Origin: Onchocerca volvulus | Lineage: Eukaryota > Nematoda > Chromadorea > Rhabditida > Onchocercidae | DNA: 64,000 nt | NCBI GenBank assembly: GCA_000499405.2 | Contig: HG738139.1 | Span: 16,158,858 to 16,222,857, forward strand | Direction: 5' to 3' | Shown here: piece by piece, positions 1 through 13,945 of the stretch | Position numbering within the stretch: position 1 is the stretch's first letter | Layout: every line of letters starts with the position of its first letter | Program-made: the position numbers and the translations under genes | Notes under the pieces: generated by a model | Told to the model about the DNA's origin: nothing | The model's input: only the letters and a program-made list of their open reading frames with translations | Databases searched by the model: none

Positions 1-1579
1 TCAGTCGTTTGGTTGTTATGTGATATTTGCATCAGCCCAGGATGTTAGTTATGTTGGATAGTTTTTTATTGATTTTGACATGTCGTCGTGGTGAATTCTT
101 CGAATGAATTTCACTTTGACATAATGCATTTGTCTTGTTATAGACGATATAAAGAATCAGACTTTTATTTAAAAATTTTCAACGACAAAATATCAACGAA
201 AAAGAAAGCAAATCTTTTTTGTTTAGTTTTCTTTTTTTTTACTTATTTTTTCAAAAAACTGAACGGACAAAACAAGTTTATTAGGAAAACAAACCGAAAA
301 AAACAAAATACTTCCATGTATGACCTGCAAAATGACAAATATCGACATGTAATATTCTATTGAAAACAAAAATAAAACAAAAAGGAACTATTGAAAATAC
401 AGTGATATTTGAAATAATTACATGATTAGTTAAATAATAATGAATTTATCAATTTCTTTTCTAAAGATTTGTAAAAATGATACCTCGCATACGGTAAATA
501 TGAGATTTGATAAACATTAGAAAACCAGATGAATGATTAATAAAATAAGCTAATTTATAAGATATCCTCCATTTAAAATCATCACATTCTCCTTATTCAT
601 TTAAAAAAAAAAAAAAAAGTTCATTGCTCATTTTTCTCTCAAGGAGTATTAAAATATAAAATTATTAAACTGTCTTTGGTATTCATTCAAATATTTGTAA
701 TGTTTTCCATCTGAGAACTGATCAAATGTTAATATGAAATTGCGTTATTGTCGGATACTTTAAAAAATTTCATATTTTTATTTAGATAAAATGAATGGAT
801 AGGAAACAGAAGCAATTTTTTTTTCGTTCTTTTACTTTAATTAAAAATTAAGTTTTGATTTATGATATGCTTCAATGGAAATATTGAAATAACTTACTTA
901 TCATTGTGTGATAATAAATCCTGAATAATAAAAGCCTAAACCATTTTGTGTGCATGTGTGTGTACGTGTATTCGTGTATGTTTATATGTTTAAATGTTTG
1001 TTTATATATAATAAATGAGTCGAAAATGGTAAATTTTCTTGAACGAAACTTTTCCTTTTTGAATATGAGTAAAAGTTATGTACTGGCTGACGAATTACCA
1101 TGATTCTTAATAGGGTAGATTTAAAAAATCATCAATATTTAAGTGTTTGTGATATTCAGGCATATTAATTTGTTACAATTTATGTTTTTGTAACCAGTAA
1201 TTTAGGGAAACACAACATGATCTGGAAGGTAATTAACAATAAAATCAAACAATTATCTTAAAAGTTAATGCAAAACAAATCATAATGAACAGAAAGTAAC
1301 AGATCCGATCTTCTATAAGACGAGTGAACTGTATCCATTGAAAGATGATTATTGTTATCAACTAATGATAACAGATCAAATCTGTTGATAGAATGATAGA
1401 ATATGGTGGATTCAACTGATTGGGAAAACAGAAGAACAGAAAGGAAGCTACTGAATTTTTTTTTTGCATAAATTTGGACATTCAGCAAAATAATCAGTTG
1501 CAGTTATCTGATTATTTTTGGAGTTTATATTATGTTCACATTGCCGCTTGAGTCGATTAATTTCTCTTTCAACTTTAAT
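1..1579. other. 3' flank of dac-1, no gene seen
   Basis: AT-rich sequence downstream of the dac-1 stop codon. The short open frames here (for example 88-363 plus and 1258-1488 minus) have the Phe/Lys/Asn/Ile composition of translated AT-rich DNA and lack plausible splice sites or domains. I see no RNA gene. A short TG-rich stretch lies near 945-980. Confidence 0.6.
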
Positions 1580-4500
1580 TCATCTTTTTGCTTTGCAATA
1601 ACGTCGAAAATAAATCTCTAAAAGTGAAAAAGATAAAAGACCTATTAAATTTGCCAGAATTTATCTGGTTTAATTATATCAATTACGAATAACAATATCA
1701 TTGCTCTACCTTGAAATTTCTAAATGACAATTTACTATTGTGCAATTCTATTAATTTGAAATTGTAATATCGTATTAATCGCATAAATTTAATTATCTTT
1801 CGTTCAGATCCACTTGAATTTGATTTTGTTTTTGGGAAATTTGAAACTTTTTACCTTAATCACAGATATAGATTTAAACTTACTGGCTTTCTGTTGCTCC
1901 ATAGATAATTCTCGTTGTATCTTATCATATTCGCTCTGTTTGCACTCAAGATCTCTTTGAAATTTATATATAAATGCTATAATAATAAAAATTAATTAAA
2001 AAATTAAAAGATTCGGTTCTTTTTTTTTTTAAGAAGCAATCTACGCTGAGACACCAATTTACGTTCTAACACAATTACGATACAAATATGTTTTCTTTCC
2101 TCTGTATAACGCTCAGGTTTAAAATTTAATAATACTAAAAACATTCCATGCAAAATATTCATTCCTTAAAATATGTTTGAGACATTGCTGAATCAATCAT
2201 CATTGAAGAAATTAAACTTCACATTTTTCATTCTCGATTAGTTCACGTTCTGTCTTTAAATTCAACGTTGCCACTTCGATCAAAGCAATTATTTTATTCA
2301 GCATGACTTGTAGAACTTCTATATCTTCGGTTGATGCATTCTAAAAATAATTTTGTGATCTGATCATCAATTAGTAAAATATGGTCTGAAATGGTTTAGA
2401 AATGGTATAATTTCTTATCATTGATATATTAAGATAATGCGAATGTTAAACTTATTTTTCTGATTTTATTTCGCAACTTTTGCAGTAGGTGCGTAAATGA
2501 AATTCCCAATTTTAATTGTGAAAAACGACAAAATTTTTGGATAAGGTAGATAAAATAGTACTGATAACCTGATTGAAACAGTTGTTTTGAAGGACAAATT
2601 TTGAATTGTTGCTCGAAACTGCTTTTTGCAATGTATTACTGTCATTCTCGTATTGATAATTGTTAACATTTTTAGTCAAATTCAACGGTAGCGATGGTAA
2701 TGAAGTACTTCTTGAAAGAGATGATACGGACGACCTTTCACTATTTATGCTCAAAATTAATGAAATAATATTGAAGTATGTAAAAATAGCAAACTTTACG
2801 GCAGAAACAGTTTGAAGAAACCTGAATTCGTGATCAGAAACGATATTATCCATCGTCTTTCCATCTGATCGAACTGATTCTGAAGCGGTAATTGTTGTAG
2901 CAGCAGTAGCCATCAAATGTTGGACAACAATCTGTTGGGTTGCTGTAAGTGGTACCAATATTCCTTATGCAAATATATATAATTCAACAATGATGTCATA
3001 TCTTACAACTGAACAATTTATATTTCTAATTAAAATATATTTAAAAAATAGCAAAGTAGGCATTTAGCTGCGAAAGAAAAAATTATGTGTCGTAAAAATT
3101 GAAAAAAAATGGAAAATATCAAAGAATTATATATGTCAAAATACATTGTATGACACCAAAATTTAATAAATAGTGGAGTCAATTTTCTTTTCTTTTTATA
3201 GACAAATTAATGCATAAATAGAACTGAATAATAATGAAAACTTTTTATTCATTTAAAATTTTGCAAATTTATTTATTTTTCTCATTTATTAAATATTTGG
3301 TAAAACAGAATTTTCTGAGAAATCATATGAATAAAGTAAAAATTCATGAAATATCCAAACATATTTCATTAGTTGCTCATCATTATCATCATCATGAAGC
3401 ATTCTCTGATCATGTTTGTGATTATACTATGTAATATAGTAAAATTTAGCCAGGTAATAATTTTATAGTATACAAATTATAAGGTAATAATGTAGATCAA
3501 CTTTTTCATCGACGAAGGATCTTCTTATCGCTTCTAAGAATATCTTACATTATATCGTGTTCGTTTATGGGTCATTATAAGGTAATACTGTTCTGTTGAT
3601 ATTTTTTTTATCAGTGACCGATTTGTTGTTGAATCGATCAGCAACAAACTATTGATTGAAATGATATTTTGGATATTTTTTCGTTTTTTTTTTCCTCAGA
3701 TTTATTTTGAATTCAGGTAAAAAGAAAATACTGTAGCATAAAAAATTTAAATCGATTAATATAACAAAATAAGATGTTAATATTTGGTGATATTTGATTT
3801 TTTATTATATGTTTATTATAACTAGAATGCTTGATTATAAATTATATTAGAGTAGTGGATAGCATTAAAGCTTTTTGTAAGATTTTGAAATAAAATTTTG
3901 TAAGAATATTAAATTAAGTGAAAATAATCCCAAAAGGCAAAAATATTTTTTTTATTAGTCTATACTTTGGAAAACTTCTTTTTTTATTCTGTTATTTATA
4001 TTGTCAGCGTGTAAAACTTGAAATTTTAACATTCTTTTCCGTATTTTATCATATAAATAATGGAAGACTAGAGAATGACGAAAAAAGCTGGAATAATTAC
4101 GAACGATCTGAATTGTATTTCTGTTTTTTACTTTTTTCACATGGCGCATTTTCCCAATCTACAGAACGCTTTGCTGGCCGACCTGATCGATGACTATAAA
4201 TGTGCTGTTGTTATACTTAAAAAGGAAATCAGTTTATGAATTTTTTGAGATAACTTAATATCATTTTAGAATGCTATATTTCTTTTGAAATGAGATTCGT
4301 AAAAATATGAAATTAATAAAATCTTCTAAGACTATTTAATTATTGATATTTGTCAGTATCATTTTAGAAGCTACTGGTAATAAAACTTAAGATAAACAAT
4401 GAAATGAAAAATTAATTGAATAACTTTTTTAACTTACTGAATTTTATGGCAATCGTCGTATAATTGATCGAAATCCTTACAAGAAATTAATTTACAACGA

Positions 4501-6197
4501 TTAACACCATGTTGGATGGCACCCAAACTTCGTAATGCTCGAATCTAGAATTTTCCACGCATATTCTGATCATTTGATTTTATTTCTGGAATCAAATGAT
4601 CCAGAAATCATAATTAATGCATTATGCAAATAAAATATGCCTCCTTTTCTTTTTTTTTTTTTTTTTTTTCATATCCATCAAAAGAGTATTTGTTTTGTTT
4701 TTTTGATGTAAAAAGAATGTACTATTTATCGAAGTAATACAAATTATATATATAGCAAATAATAGAAACAATAATCTTTCATATATTTAAATAAATTTTG
4801 CAAATGCGTATGATTCTCAAAAAAAACTTTTCATATTTTTGTTTCATATGTATAATTTTTCATATTGCTTCTTTAAGTTATAATAGTTTTATGAAAAATA
4901 CATAATACTTTCATGTCACAGTTTTAATAAATCAAAAAATAAGTCTTTGTCTGATTTATATTTCACGCATCATGGACGCATCATAAATTTGATTTTTCTT
5001 CGTATAGTACAAATTACTTCAAATATATTATTGTAGTTATTTAATATGAACAAATAACTATTTTTCATTCCTTTCTCATCAAAATATAATATATGAAATT
5101 AGAATTGCTATGTTTCTTCTTTTTTTTCTTCTTTAATTAGCAGAAGTAAAATTATGCCTGTTCAACATTACAGATAACAAGTCGAATTTGGAGACGTTTC
5201 AGTTTGCTGTAAACTGTATGAAGGCCACTAATGACATTTTTTAAAAACATCTCGTAAGCCTAGAATGACATGAACAGTGAGTAGTAATGAGAATAATTAA
5301 CGATGAATAGTGAAGTAACAAATGTCGGAAATTTCATCAAATATTTTGTAAATTTTTTAATGAATTGCAAGTGAATTTTGAATGAATTGCAAAATTTCTT
5401 TTGAATTTTTCATTTTTACTGTTATTTCTCATGAAATTTTCAGGCTTACTAAATATAAAAAATCTTTTAGGATTCTTAAACCTTACTCGAAAAGTTGACA
5501 TTAATAATAAGGTTATACGATATATCTAACGCTCGTAACTCATCATGAAACAATTATCATAAATATTTGTTGATGATAAGCATTTGGAGTGTTTTTAGCT
5601 CTTTAAAACTCGGGGATTTTTTTTCTTCGGTGGAAAGAATAGAATTCCTTTGGGAATTCCTAAAATTCTTAATTCTGCTACTATTACTTCCTGAATAATA
5701 AAGAAAGAATTTCCAATAGAAAACCAGCAATTACCTGTGGTAGGCATATCATTCGGAATCCTTGTAATTCAAAACCGGCAATTCTCTTCCCACGATAAGT
5801 ATAAATTGTTGCATTATTGATTGATTCGAGCGGTTTGATATCATTATAGCTTAGCATTGTGGGCAATTGGGTAGCCATCATTAATTGCTGATGTCTTATC
5901 ATATCTTAATAAATAGACCAATGGATTAGATTCAATAATAAGTTGAGTTTCAGCTAGATTAATAAAAGAAAGAAGGAAATTTTAACTTTGCAAGTCTGAA
6001 AATTGATTTTTTTTCACATTGCTAAATTCAAATTTAAAAAACTAAAGTTTCAAATCTTCATGAATATTTCTATGACTACCCAATGTATTGTTAAGATTTT
6101 GTTGGTTTTCAACTGATCCATGAATTGAATTCGGTAACTGAGCACTGTCTGTGAAGATAGATTGTTGTCGCTGGAGCTTTTTCACAATCGGATACAT
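1580..6197 (-). CDS. dac-1: Dachshund-family transcriptional regulator (SKI/SNO/DAC)
   Basis: A nuclear transcription cofactor of the Dachshund family. Ten exons join in phase: 6080-6197, 5735-5904, 5158-5259, 4438-4544, 4132-4193, 2822-2963, 2569-2740, 2223-2340, 1884-1976 and 1580-1617, giving about 373 aa. Exons 2-5 (about residues 40-186) carry the SKI/SNO/DAC DNA-binding fold. Family hallmarks read directly include ICLPQ, SGLHTVYSKLKRLQI, ICNVEQ, GAIQHGVNRCKLIS and a basic GRPAKR tail. The middle is Ser/Asn-rich. Exons 8-9 (about residues 292-361) form the second Dachshund box, a coiled coil with ENEK and ELSMEQQKA. The start is the ATG at 6197; the frame also opens upstream from a possible acceptor near 6210, so the N-terminus could be longer. 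Intron 3 must use a GC donor. The C-terminal coiled coil is shorter than in vertebrate DACH1. Family assignment is firm; the two end exons are less certain. Confidence 0.93.
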
Positions 6198-6414
6198 TTC
6201 ACTTACTTCCTTAATTTAAACTACTATAAATTTACATCTTATTGATAGTATAAGATGTTATCTTGAGGTGTTGATATTTAAAACTTCAAAAAGGTATGCG
6301 AAATAGGAATCAGAAGCAAAGTGATTGAAAAGATAAAAATTCAACATTTTTTTCCTTTAATAAAGTCCAAATACAGCTAGTATTATTATAGATTTAATAA
6401 ATTTGTTCTGATAT

Positions 6415-6461
<47 letters not shown>

Positions 6462-9136
6462 TTTTATGTTCAAATGATTAAATTAAATAAATGGATATAA
6501 TTTAATAAGTTTGAATTATTTAAAAGAAACGAATAAAGTGATGATCATCATGAATGATGTGAAATACATTGCGTTGAACAGTTGCAAAATTATGATAATT
6601 CTGTTAATGCGACAATTTCAACCAGTTGTTCAGTCGAGAAATGAAATAGCTAAGATTAGGAAAACAATGAACTTGTCATTCAAAAAGTCCAGAAATCTTT
6701 TATCTGATTGCGGTTGGTGTAGGAAGGTAGTGAAGAAAGCGATAAAATGAAATCTAAATGAGCAGGATGAAATTGAAGTAAGCAAAACGAATATCCGGAT
6801 TATGTCGTATACTTCGGAAGGAGATGGATGATAAAGACAACTCTCGACAAATTTTATCAGTTCTCATTGAGAAGAAATGCCAAATTCTTCTCAGTCGAAA
6901 GAAAGCATTCATCTGCATAATCCGCGTAAAGATGTGTGGCAAGCGAAAGAGTAAAGGAACGATTTAGTAATTATGCTAATTGCTACACCCGCAGTGATTT
7001 GATGTTCAAAATTGCTTTCATTTCTTTTTTTTTCCTATTCTTTCGAGAGGATTATCAGTTTCTGATATTTTCTTTTTCTTGCATTTATCAAAAAACACAA
7101 GTGAATTTTTGACTCAAATATTCATCAAACTCTAGTTTGCAATTAGTTTCACCTTAATTTTCTATATTTATATATGATATATGGAAATATTAAAAGATCT
7201 TGAAAAGATAACATTTAATTTCATAATTTCTGATTAGTTATTTAAACAAATAAATATTATTATTTTAATATTATGTTTCTGTATTTTGCAAAAGGTTTTC
7301 TTGAATAGCAATTGCAATAATTCTTTTTTTTTCCTTTTTCCTTTCGAATGAATATACCATAACATAGTAGTTTAATTGAAAGAAAGTTATTATAAACTTT
7401 TAAATAAAACTTTGGTTTAGAAATTATTTTACTGAAATATTCAAAATAAAGTATTGCTCTTTGGACAGTTTCTGATCTACTGATATGTTCTGATGAGCAC
7501 AAAGTGATTAGAAAATATTTTAAGTATGTTTAAAATGTGGAATTCAAAAAAAAATGAGCAAATTTCAATTCTTCTCAACTATTTGTTAGTTAAGCTCGAG
7601 TAAACAAATGAATATGATCTAATCATAACTGGAAAAATTTATTGGTATCAAAAATTTGATGAATTTGTTAGAAAATGATATTTTTCATTTTGTAAAGGAT
7701 TGGAAAAAATATTACGAATAAAATGTTTATTCATGGTTTTTTGAGGAGGCGACAATACCAATATAAATGTGCTTTTTTTAAACATTTTTTGAACAAATTA
7801 TGTTTGAGGAAAATATATAGCGAAATTTTAATCCCGAATAATCACTTAAAATTTAACATTTAAAGAAGAAAAGAGAATAAACAAAAAGCAATGAATCATA
7901 AATTGCTGTGCAAATTATGATCAAGTCACACAAATAGATCGCTTGCTGATAATCTATTATCATCATCATCATTATCATCCATGTAAATTTCGAAAAATTA
8001 TTTTAAAATTGCAATTTTTCTCCTCATTTTCATCAGTCATAATCATAAGATTAGGACTTATTCAAAGTGTGTTGTTAAGGAAAATGCTTTCCTTTGGTTG
8101 TATTCATCTCTCAACATGATTAAAAATGTATATTACATTTATAATATATTCTAAACACTTTTAAAATTTTTGAAAATTTTTGCTCAATCATGAAAAACTT
8201 TAATTTACTGTTAGTTAGTTAACCAAAATCAGATGTAACTGTCTCAGTCAAAAAATTTTCAAGTGCTTTTGTTTATATGATATTTTGCCTCAGAAATGAA
8301 TTTTCATATCAATAAATGAACTGTTTTTCCAAAAGAAGTGTTGAGAAAAAAAGTCCCAAATACAAACCTTAAAAGGAATTATACAAGCCAAAATTTAGTT
8401 CAAAAAAATTAAAATTAGATAAAAAACTTTTCAGGAAATATTAGTACTCGCTAATAATAATTCTACAACATGTCCTTATTTTAATTTTAAAAAAAAAAGC
8501 GTCTTATTTTTAATTTAATTTCAAATCTTTTTTCCTAAGCAAAAATCCGAATAGTTCTTAATATTTCTGCTGCTGAAATAATTCTTATATAGTTCAGTTA
8601 TACTGAACAAATTAACTGGAATTTAAAAAATAGAAAGATTAATGACTAACTTGGCATAAAATCTTGCCTGTTTTTTAAAGCAAAAGAAAACTTAGATATA
8701 AAGAAATAGATTAAAAAAGGTGTTTTAGAGAGTGATATTTATAAAAAAGGATCAAAAAATAGAACGATCTAAACAAATATTTGACAAAAGAAACAAACAT
8801 GAAAATTTCATTGTAATGTAATTGTCTTTCATAGATTTTATAGTATATTGCGCAATATTTGTCTTATTTTTTTTCTATTTCATCTTTTTTACCTTTTATG
8901 ATATAATTAAAGCTAATAGCTGAAAAGGAAATTGGATTAGTGAATATCTATATTAAGCAATATTCGAAACATTTTTGATCGTCCCATCTATTATCATACA
9001 TAAATTTCGCTGAATTTTGTATTGTTTAAGTCAACTTGTGTAATGCAGTTCCAGACTTTTATATGTTTAAGTTCGAAATCCGGAATATTATGAACTTGAC
9101 AAATTTCAGCTTCATGCATAATTGGTTTCTTCATTT
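6198..9136. other. Intergenic: dac-1 upstream region
   Basis: A 2.9-kb spacer between the dac-1 start and the stop of the next minus-strand gene. It should contain the dac-1 promoter. It holds a long TA microsatellite, a short ATC-rich stretch near 7958-7980 and many A/T runs. The open frames at 6511-6750 (plus) and 6754-6942 (minus) show no recognisable domain. No tRNA or other RNA gene was seen. Confidence 0.5.
6417..6457. repeat. (TA)n microsatellite, about 20 units
   Basis: Uninterrupted alternating TA dinucleotides, directly visible, in the spacer upstream of dac-1. It is likely length-polymorphic. Confidence 0.95.
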
Positions 9137-11527
9137 TTAAGAATTTCGTTTTATATTTAGCGTTTGAATTGATCTGACTTCCGTAGTCCACTTTTTTCTG
9201 ACGAACAATGAAATGGTTGCACGGCGAAATGGCTCACATGCGACAATAGTAACCGAAACAATGATGATCGTCTGCATCTAAAATTGAGTAACACTGACAA
9301 TTTCATCAGGAGAAATTCACATTACAAGTGACAAAAGATAATCTGTGATGAAATAAGCAAGTGATTTCTTAAGTGATTACCTGATTAGAAAAATAAGTTA
9401 CTGTTTCGACCGTATGCATGAAATAATGCACAGCCATACCGCTACAATCAACAGATTTACAAATAACCCTTGCGCATGCATAAACTGAAATATGCTTGCA
9501 TTAGTCTCATCAATATTTCAGTTTTGATTATAAAATTTTAATAGAATTCTGTCATCATGGAGTTAAGATGTTAAGCTTTAATTTTACCAGCATGTGATTC
9601 CTACTTCAACAGTAAGAATATTAATTACTGATAAGAATATTGATTTTATGCTTTTACTTTCGATTTGAATTTGAAGAGGGTTGCGAGAATCTATGGCAGA
9701 ACTTTCAATAGAGATTATGAATCAGCAAAATGCATCAATGTTATGACAAGTTTTCTCTATTACCAACTGACCTGAATCAATATTAGAATGATGAAACGAT
9801 GAAAACTTACCAAATATTGGCAAACTGAGGACTTCAATGGAATAAGTGTATATAATAAATGAATATAAACGTTTCTGTTGTAATTTTGCAACTTGGATAG
9901 TATTAGTCCCAAGCGATTTGTATTTACTGATTTTGATCGTTCCCTGTAACATTGAGTATCTCATTTAAATTTCACTTTCCATCACAAGTCTTAATTCATC
10001 CCGAATGTTGGAAGAAATGTATAATCAGTGTAAGTTTGAATGGAATTATTTTTCTTTTTTGGCACAGTTCCCAAGAAAATCATATTCTCATATGCTTTTG
10101 CATTCCAATACAAGATGATCTAGAATCTTGTAAAGGTTCAGATTTTGTAAAATTTTACCATCAGAGCAACAATGAACAATGCGATAAACAATGCAATATG
10201 AGTCAAGCAATAAGGTACATAATTTCCGGTTCGGTACCATATTACGACCGTAAAACCACCCCAAAGAAATATCGAAATATGTAACACAACATAATACGGT
10301 ATTTGACTCCTGCAAAAAAAAAAAAAAATGGAAGAGAAGGATGGAAACAAAATGAACAATGATTTTCGTTCAAGTCAAGATTATACATAAAAAGAAAGAA
10401 AAAACGAATGAGCATTTTCTCCAGAAATCGACTACTGACATATTTCATATCATACTTCAATACTGAAATTGTATCTTCACGATTTTAAAACCATGCATAA
10501 CATTAACAAATATATTATGAGATCGTGAAATTATCGATCAAATGCAAGCAGAAGATTTGAAGAGTAATAAAATGAACTCACTTTTTCGCAAATTTATTAG
10601 CATAGAAAATAGGTTTTACGTAAGGTAAGTAAGAAACTATAGCTGCGTAAAGCATTAAAGCATGAAACCACATGAATCCAAAATCGGCATATAGTGACAC
10701 CCAGAATTCGATGAAAACCCTAAAAATAGAACGACTTCTTTTTATTTCATTAAACACTTCAAAATTATCGCATTATTAAAATTCGCAATATAACTGAAAT
10801 TTCATTAAGAAATTTCTGATTCAAACAGACTATTTGTAATACAGCGAGCGAAGAATGTAACATTATAAAGCAATTTCATCAAAAATAAAGTATGTGGAAC
10901 GAATTTTTGTTTAAATTTGAACAAAACTTACAGATCAATTTTATTTTCTTTTGAAGCGATGAAAAAGGTCGTCAAAGTAAATTATATAGGATACGATAGT
11001 AACAATAGCTGACGTGATACACGTGAACATTATATTCAGTGTGAAATATTTGAAAAAACTATCTTTCACTTTCACAAATACCAAATATAACATGAAAGGA
11101 ATAAAGACGAAGTTGCCAATCGTTATAACGTGCGCTCTTAAATTCTCCGCGGTGTACAGTTCTGCTAGAAAACATAATTCTATCAAAAAATCCTTCTATT
11201 TTCATTTATGTTTTATGATATCAGAAAATAAAGTTCTGTCAGAATATCAAATTTATTTCCTGAAAGCAAAGCTAATAATTATATTGACTCTTAAATTTAA
11301 AAATGTAAAGCTGTTATATTAGATGATAAATTTCTATATAAACATTTCGTTATTAAATCGATTTAACATATTTTCGGGCAGAATTCACCACATATGGATA
11401 TTACTCATCAAAGTTGAATTGCAGTTATTAACTTACGGCAATACAGACCCTGGCCTGTACATGGAGCATTCCAATGACGAGTGTGATTGAAGTAGCTACT
11501 GCCATTATGATAAAAGGTATCGTTCAT
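9137..11527 (-). CDS. Nematode 7TM chemoreceptor-like protein, one-base frameshift in exon 2
   Basis: Eight exons join into a multi-pass membrane protein of about 337 aa, the usual size of a nematode chemoreceptor: 11437-11527, 10932-11164, 10582-10719, 10159-10309, 9811-9943, 9588-9627, 9381-9468 and 9137-9277. The N-terminus has three N-glycosylation sequons (NDT, NGS, NHT). A first membrane segment ([17 protein letters not shown]) is followed by further hydrophobic segments. A basic LQQKR loop lies before a later helix, and a final helix leads into CEPFRRA and a basic tail, as in serpentine receptors. Exon 2 as written ends in TAA at 10941-10943, and its splice donor is out of frame by one base. 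Omitting one T of the T5 run (10962-10966) restores phase through every later exon. I cannot assign the sr- subfamily. The exon 6/7 boundaries are the weakest. It may be functional with an assembly error, or a young pseudogene. Confidence 0.7.
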
Positions 11528-11604
11528 TTCGCTGAAAATAGTAATTTATTTTAATATCATAAAGGTAGTCAAATTGAAATATCATGTAATGTCCTATTTA
11601 ATAC

Positions 11605-11672
11605 GGATCTATGCGGCTGTTCTGATCCTCTCGGCATATCAATGAAGTCGGAATGATCAAAGAGATAAGCAT
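11605..11672 (-). other. Possible extra first coding exon of the chemoreceptor-like gene
   Basis: An ATG at 11672 opens a frame starting MLISLIIPTSLIC, hydrophobic like a signal sequence. It runs to a possible donor at 11605/11604 (GATCC|GTATTA) in phase 2. The next exon is preceded by TTTTCAG and begins C GAA ATG, so the two join in frame just before the ATG at 11527. The alternative is that the acceptor before 11527 receives the trans-spliced leader and this segment is not coding. Confidence 0.3.
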
Positions 11673-13945
11673 AAGTGATATGTCTGTGGAAGTTTGGAAA
11701 AAAATAAAAATAAATTGCTTTTCTTCATATCTCAGGATACGCATCTAACAAAAAATTTGGATTTGAATTATTCCTTTGTTTCCGACATATTGTTGAAACT
11801 TCAATATTCAATTCAACATAAAAACCCGAATTTAGTTTGAAAGCAAATATTATAATCTTATTTTAGCACTACCAAAAGATGTCGATACATCTCTTCTTAG
11901 GATATCAGCAACATGTTGAATGATGTTCTGATAGAATTAGTTATTGCAATAATAATGATAGTAATATCTCAATTAAGTACTTCATTTTAGCCAACATTAC
12001 TGAAGTTGTTATCCTGCCTCCTTACTATTATTTGTCGCTCAAAAAGAAATTATTGAAATTATTATGAAACTTTATCAAAATAATTAGCATGAAACTTGAA
12101 ATGTTGTAGCTACTACATGTTTGTTTGTGTATATTATGAGACTTCGTCATCTAACGGCAATTAGTATTGTTTGATCATTTCTTTCGATAATCTTTCTCGA
12201 CTTTTGATTAGTATTGGGAAGTAGAATGAAATTTCTAAGCAGTTGGAATCATAAATCTGCTTCAGAATACTAGCTATATAACATCCAACATGTAACATTC
12301 AGAGATTTCAATAATATAATCATTGAAAAAAAGAAAATTTAATACATTTTGAAAATGGAAGATCATTAAGATATAAAATTTTCGTATAAACAGATAGTTT
12401 TAGTTCCTGCGGATAAAATCATCGATAATGAATTTTTTCTGCAGTAATCATCCAGAAATACCAGTCATTAATTTCACTGGATTTCTTCGTCTTTTCTAAT
12501 GCTTCTTTAAGAAATCGCAAATATTCGTTTTAAAACAAAACTAAATATTTCTCTTCTATATCGTCTTTCCTTAATAACATTGTAACTTTTATCTCTTTAA
12601 TTTGTTTCCTTAACAACATATTTTATGACATGGCATATAAATATAAACTTATAAATTAATAAGCATAAATGTGAATTAATTAGCATAAATTAATAAGCAT
12701 AACTCCTACCATAAATGAAAAGGAATACTACAACCGCATGCATGACATTTGTTAATTTTTTAATTATTTATTGAGGATATAAATATAAAGCATATAAACT
12801 GCGTCACGGAGAATAGAAATTCCTTTTCATATATGCTTCTATTAATGGAAATTATTTAAAACATCTTGAACAGATTATGAATCAAAGCCTTATAATTATT
12901 TTTCTTCATGTATTATATGAAAAAAATGCGAGAATCCCTCAAAAAAATCATTTCAATATGCACGAATGACAATAATTTCGTGGCTTTTTCACCACTAAAA
13001 CTGATTCTTTCGAAAAATGACCTAAGATGACGTCGATTTCATTACTGCAGTAGAAAATCACTAGAATTACAGTAAATGTACAGCTGAAAAGCAATATTTC
13101 AGTTCTGTTGGTTCAAGACGCTTAAAATCGGTAGTTTTATTTTGACCATATGATCACGTACTCTAAATTTTTTTCAATATCAGAATGAGACAATCCATCG
13201 TAGAAAATGAAAGAAAAAGCATGCGAATTTGCTTACTGAATCGTTACTAAAAAAAAAGGACTCATTTATTATCGCAAGATCTATTTGCTATTCATCATCA
13301 ATGATATAATGCTTTCTCAAAACGATAGATAAGTCATGCATTCCAAGCAATCAGATTCCAACAGTTATTTTAAAAAGAAAAACATATATAAAGAGAGCGG
13401 GGAGCTGGAGAATTAGAGAAAAGAAATGTGGTTTAATGGATAAGACTTTTATCTCTTTTTGTATCGCACGCTTTTATGTGCATTTTTGTCAAAAGTTTTT
13501 GAAATATCACTAGAATTGTCACATATTGAATCACTGCTGGCAGACCCCTGCTTTCTTTACTCTCCATTATTTCATATTCCAAAAATGAATGAAAATTATT
13601 TTTGACGGAATTAGTGATATGAAAAATAATTTAGTGTAGATCAGATAGATAGCAATGTGCTTTAGGCTAAATGTTTTCGGCTATGAAGCAAATTCGAATT
13701 GAGTAGTAAGAATCATATTGGAAAAGAATTTTGAAGCTATTGTATTCTTCTAAACATTCATTCTAGAATTTCCTTTTTAAAAAATATTGTCACATTAAAA
13801 TATAATGCTAAACATAAGATAGAGAGAATGTCATTTGTACCATAATCATTTCATTTATCGAATCAAAAACTAAAATACTGAAATAAAAAACAAATGGATT
13901 TTACATTTGATTTTATTTTGGATTAGCAGTGCGATATTATTGAAG
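11673..13945. other. Intergenic, no gene seen
   Basis: AT-rich spacer between the chemoreceptor-like gene and the unidentified gene. A 15-base AT-rich word containing AATAAGCATAA occurs twice near 12655-12705. Nothing else stands out on either strand. Confidence 0.45.

Noticed and set aside
9952..10284. 110-residue plus-strand frame opposite the chemoreceptor-like gene
   Set aside because: It is the antisense shadow of chemoreceptor exons that have splice sites and correct phase on the minus strand.
11674..11690. Word TGATATGTCTG resembling the start of a nematode miR-50 sequence
   Set aside because: Similarity is limited to the first bases and I could not see a precursor hairpin around it.
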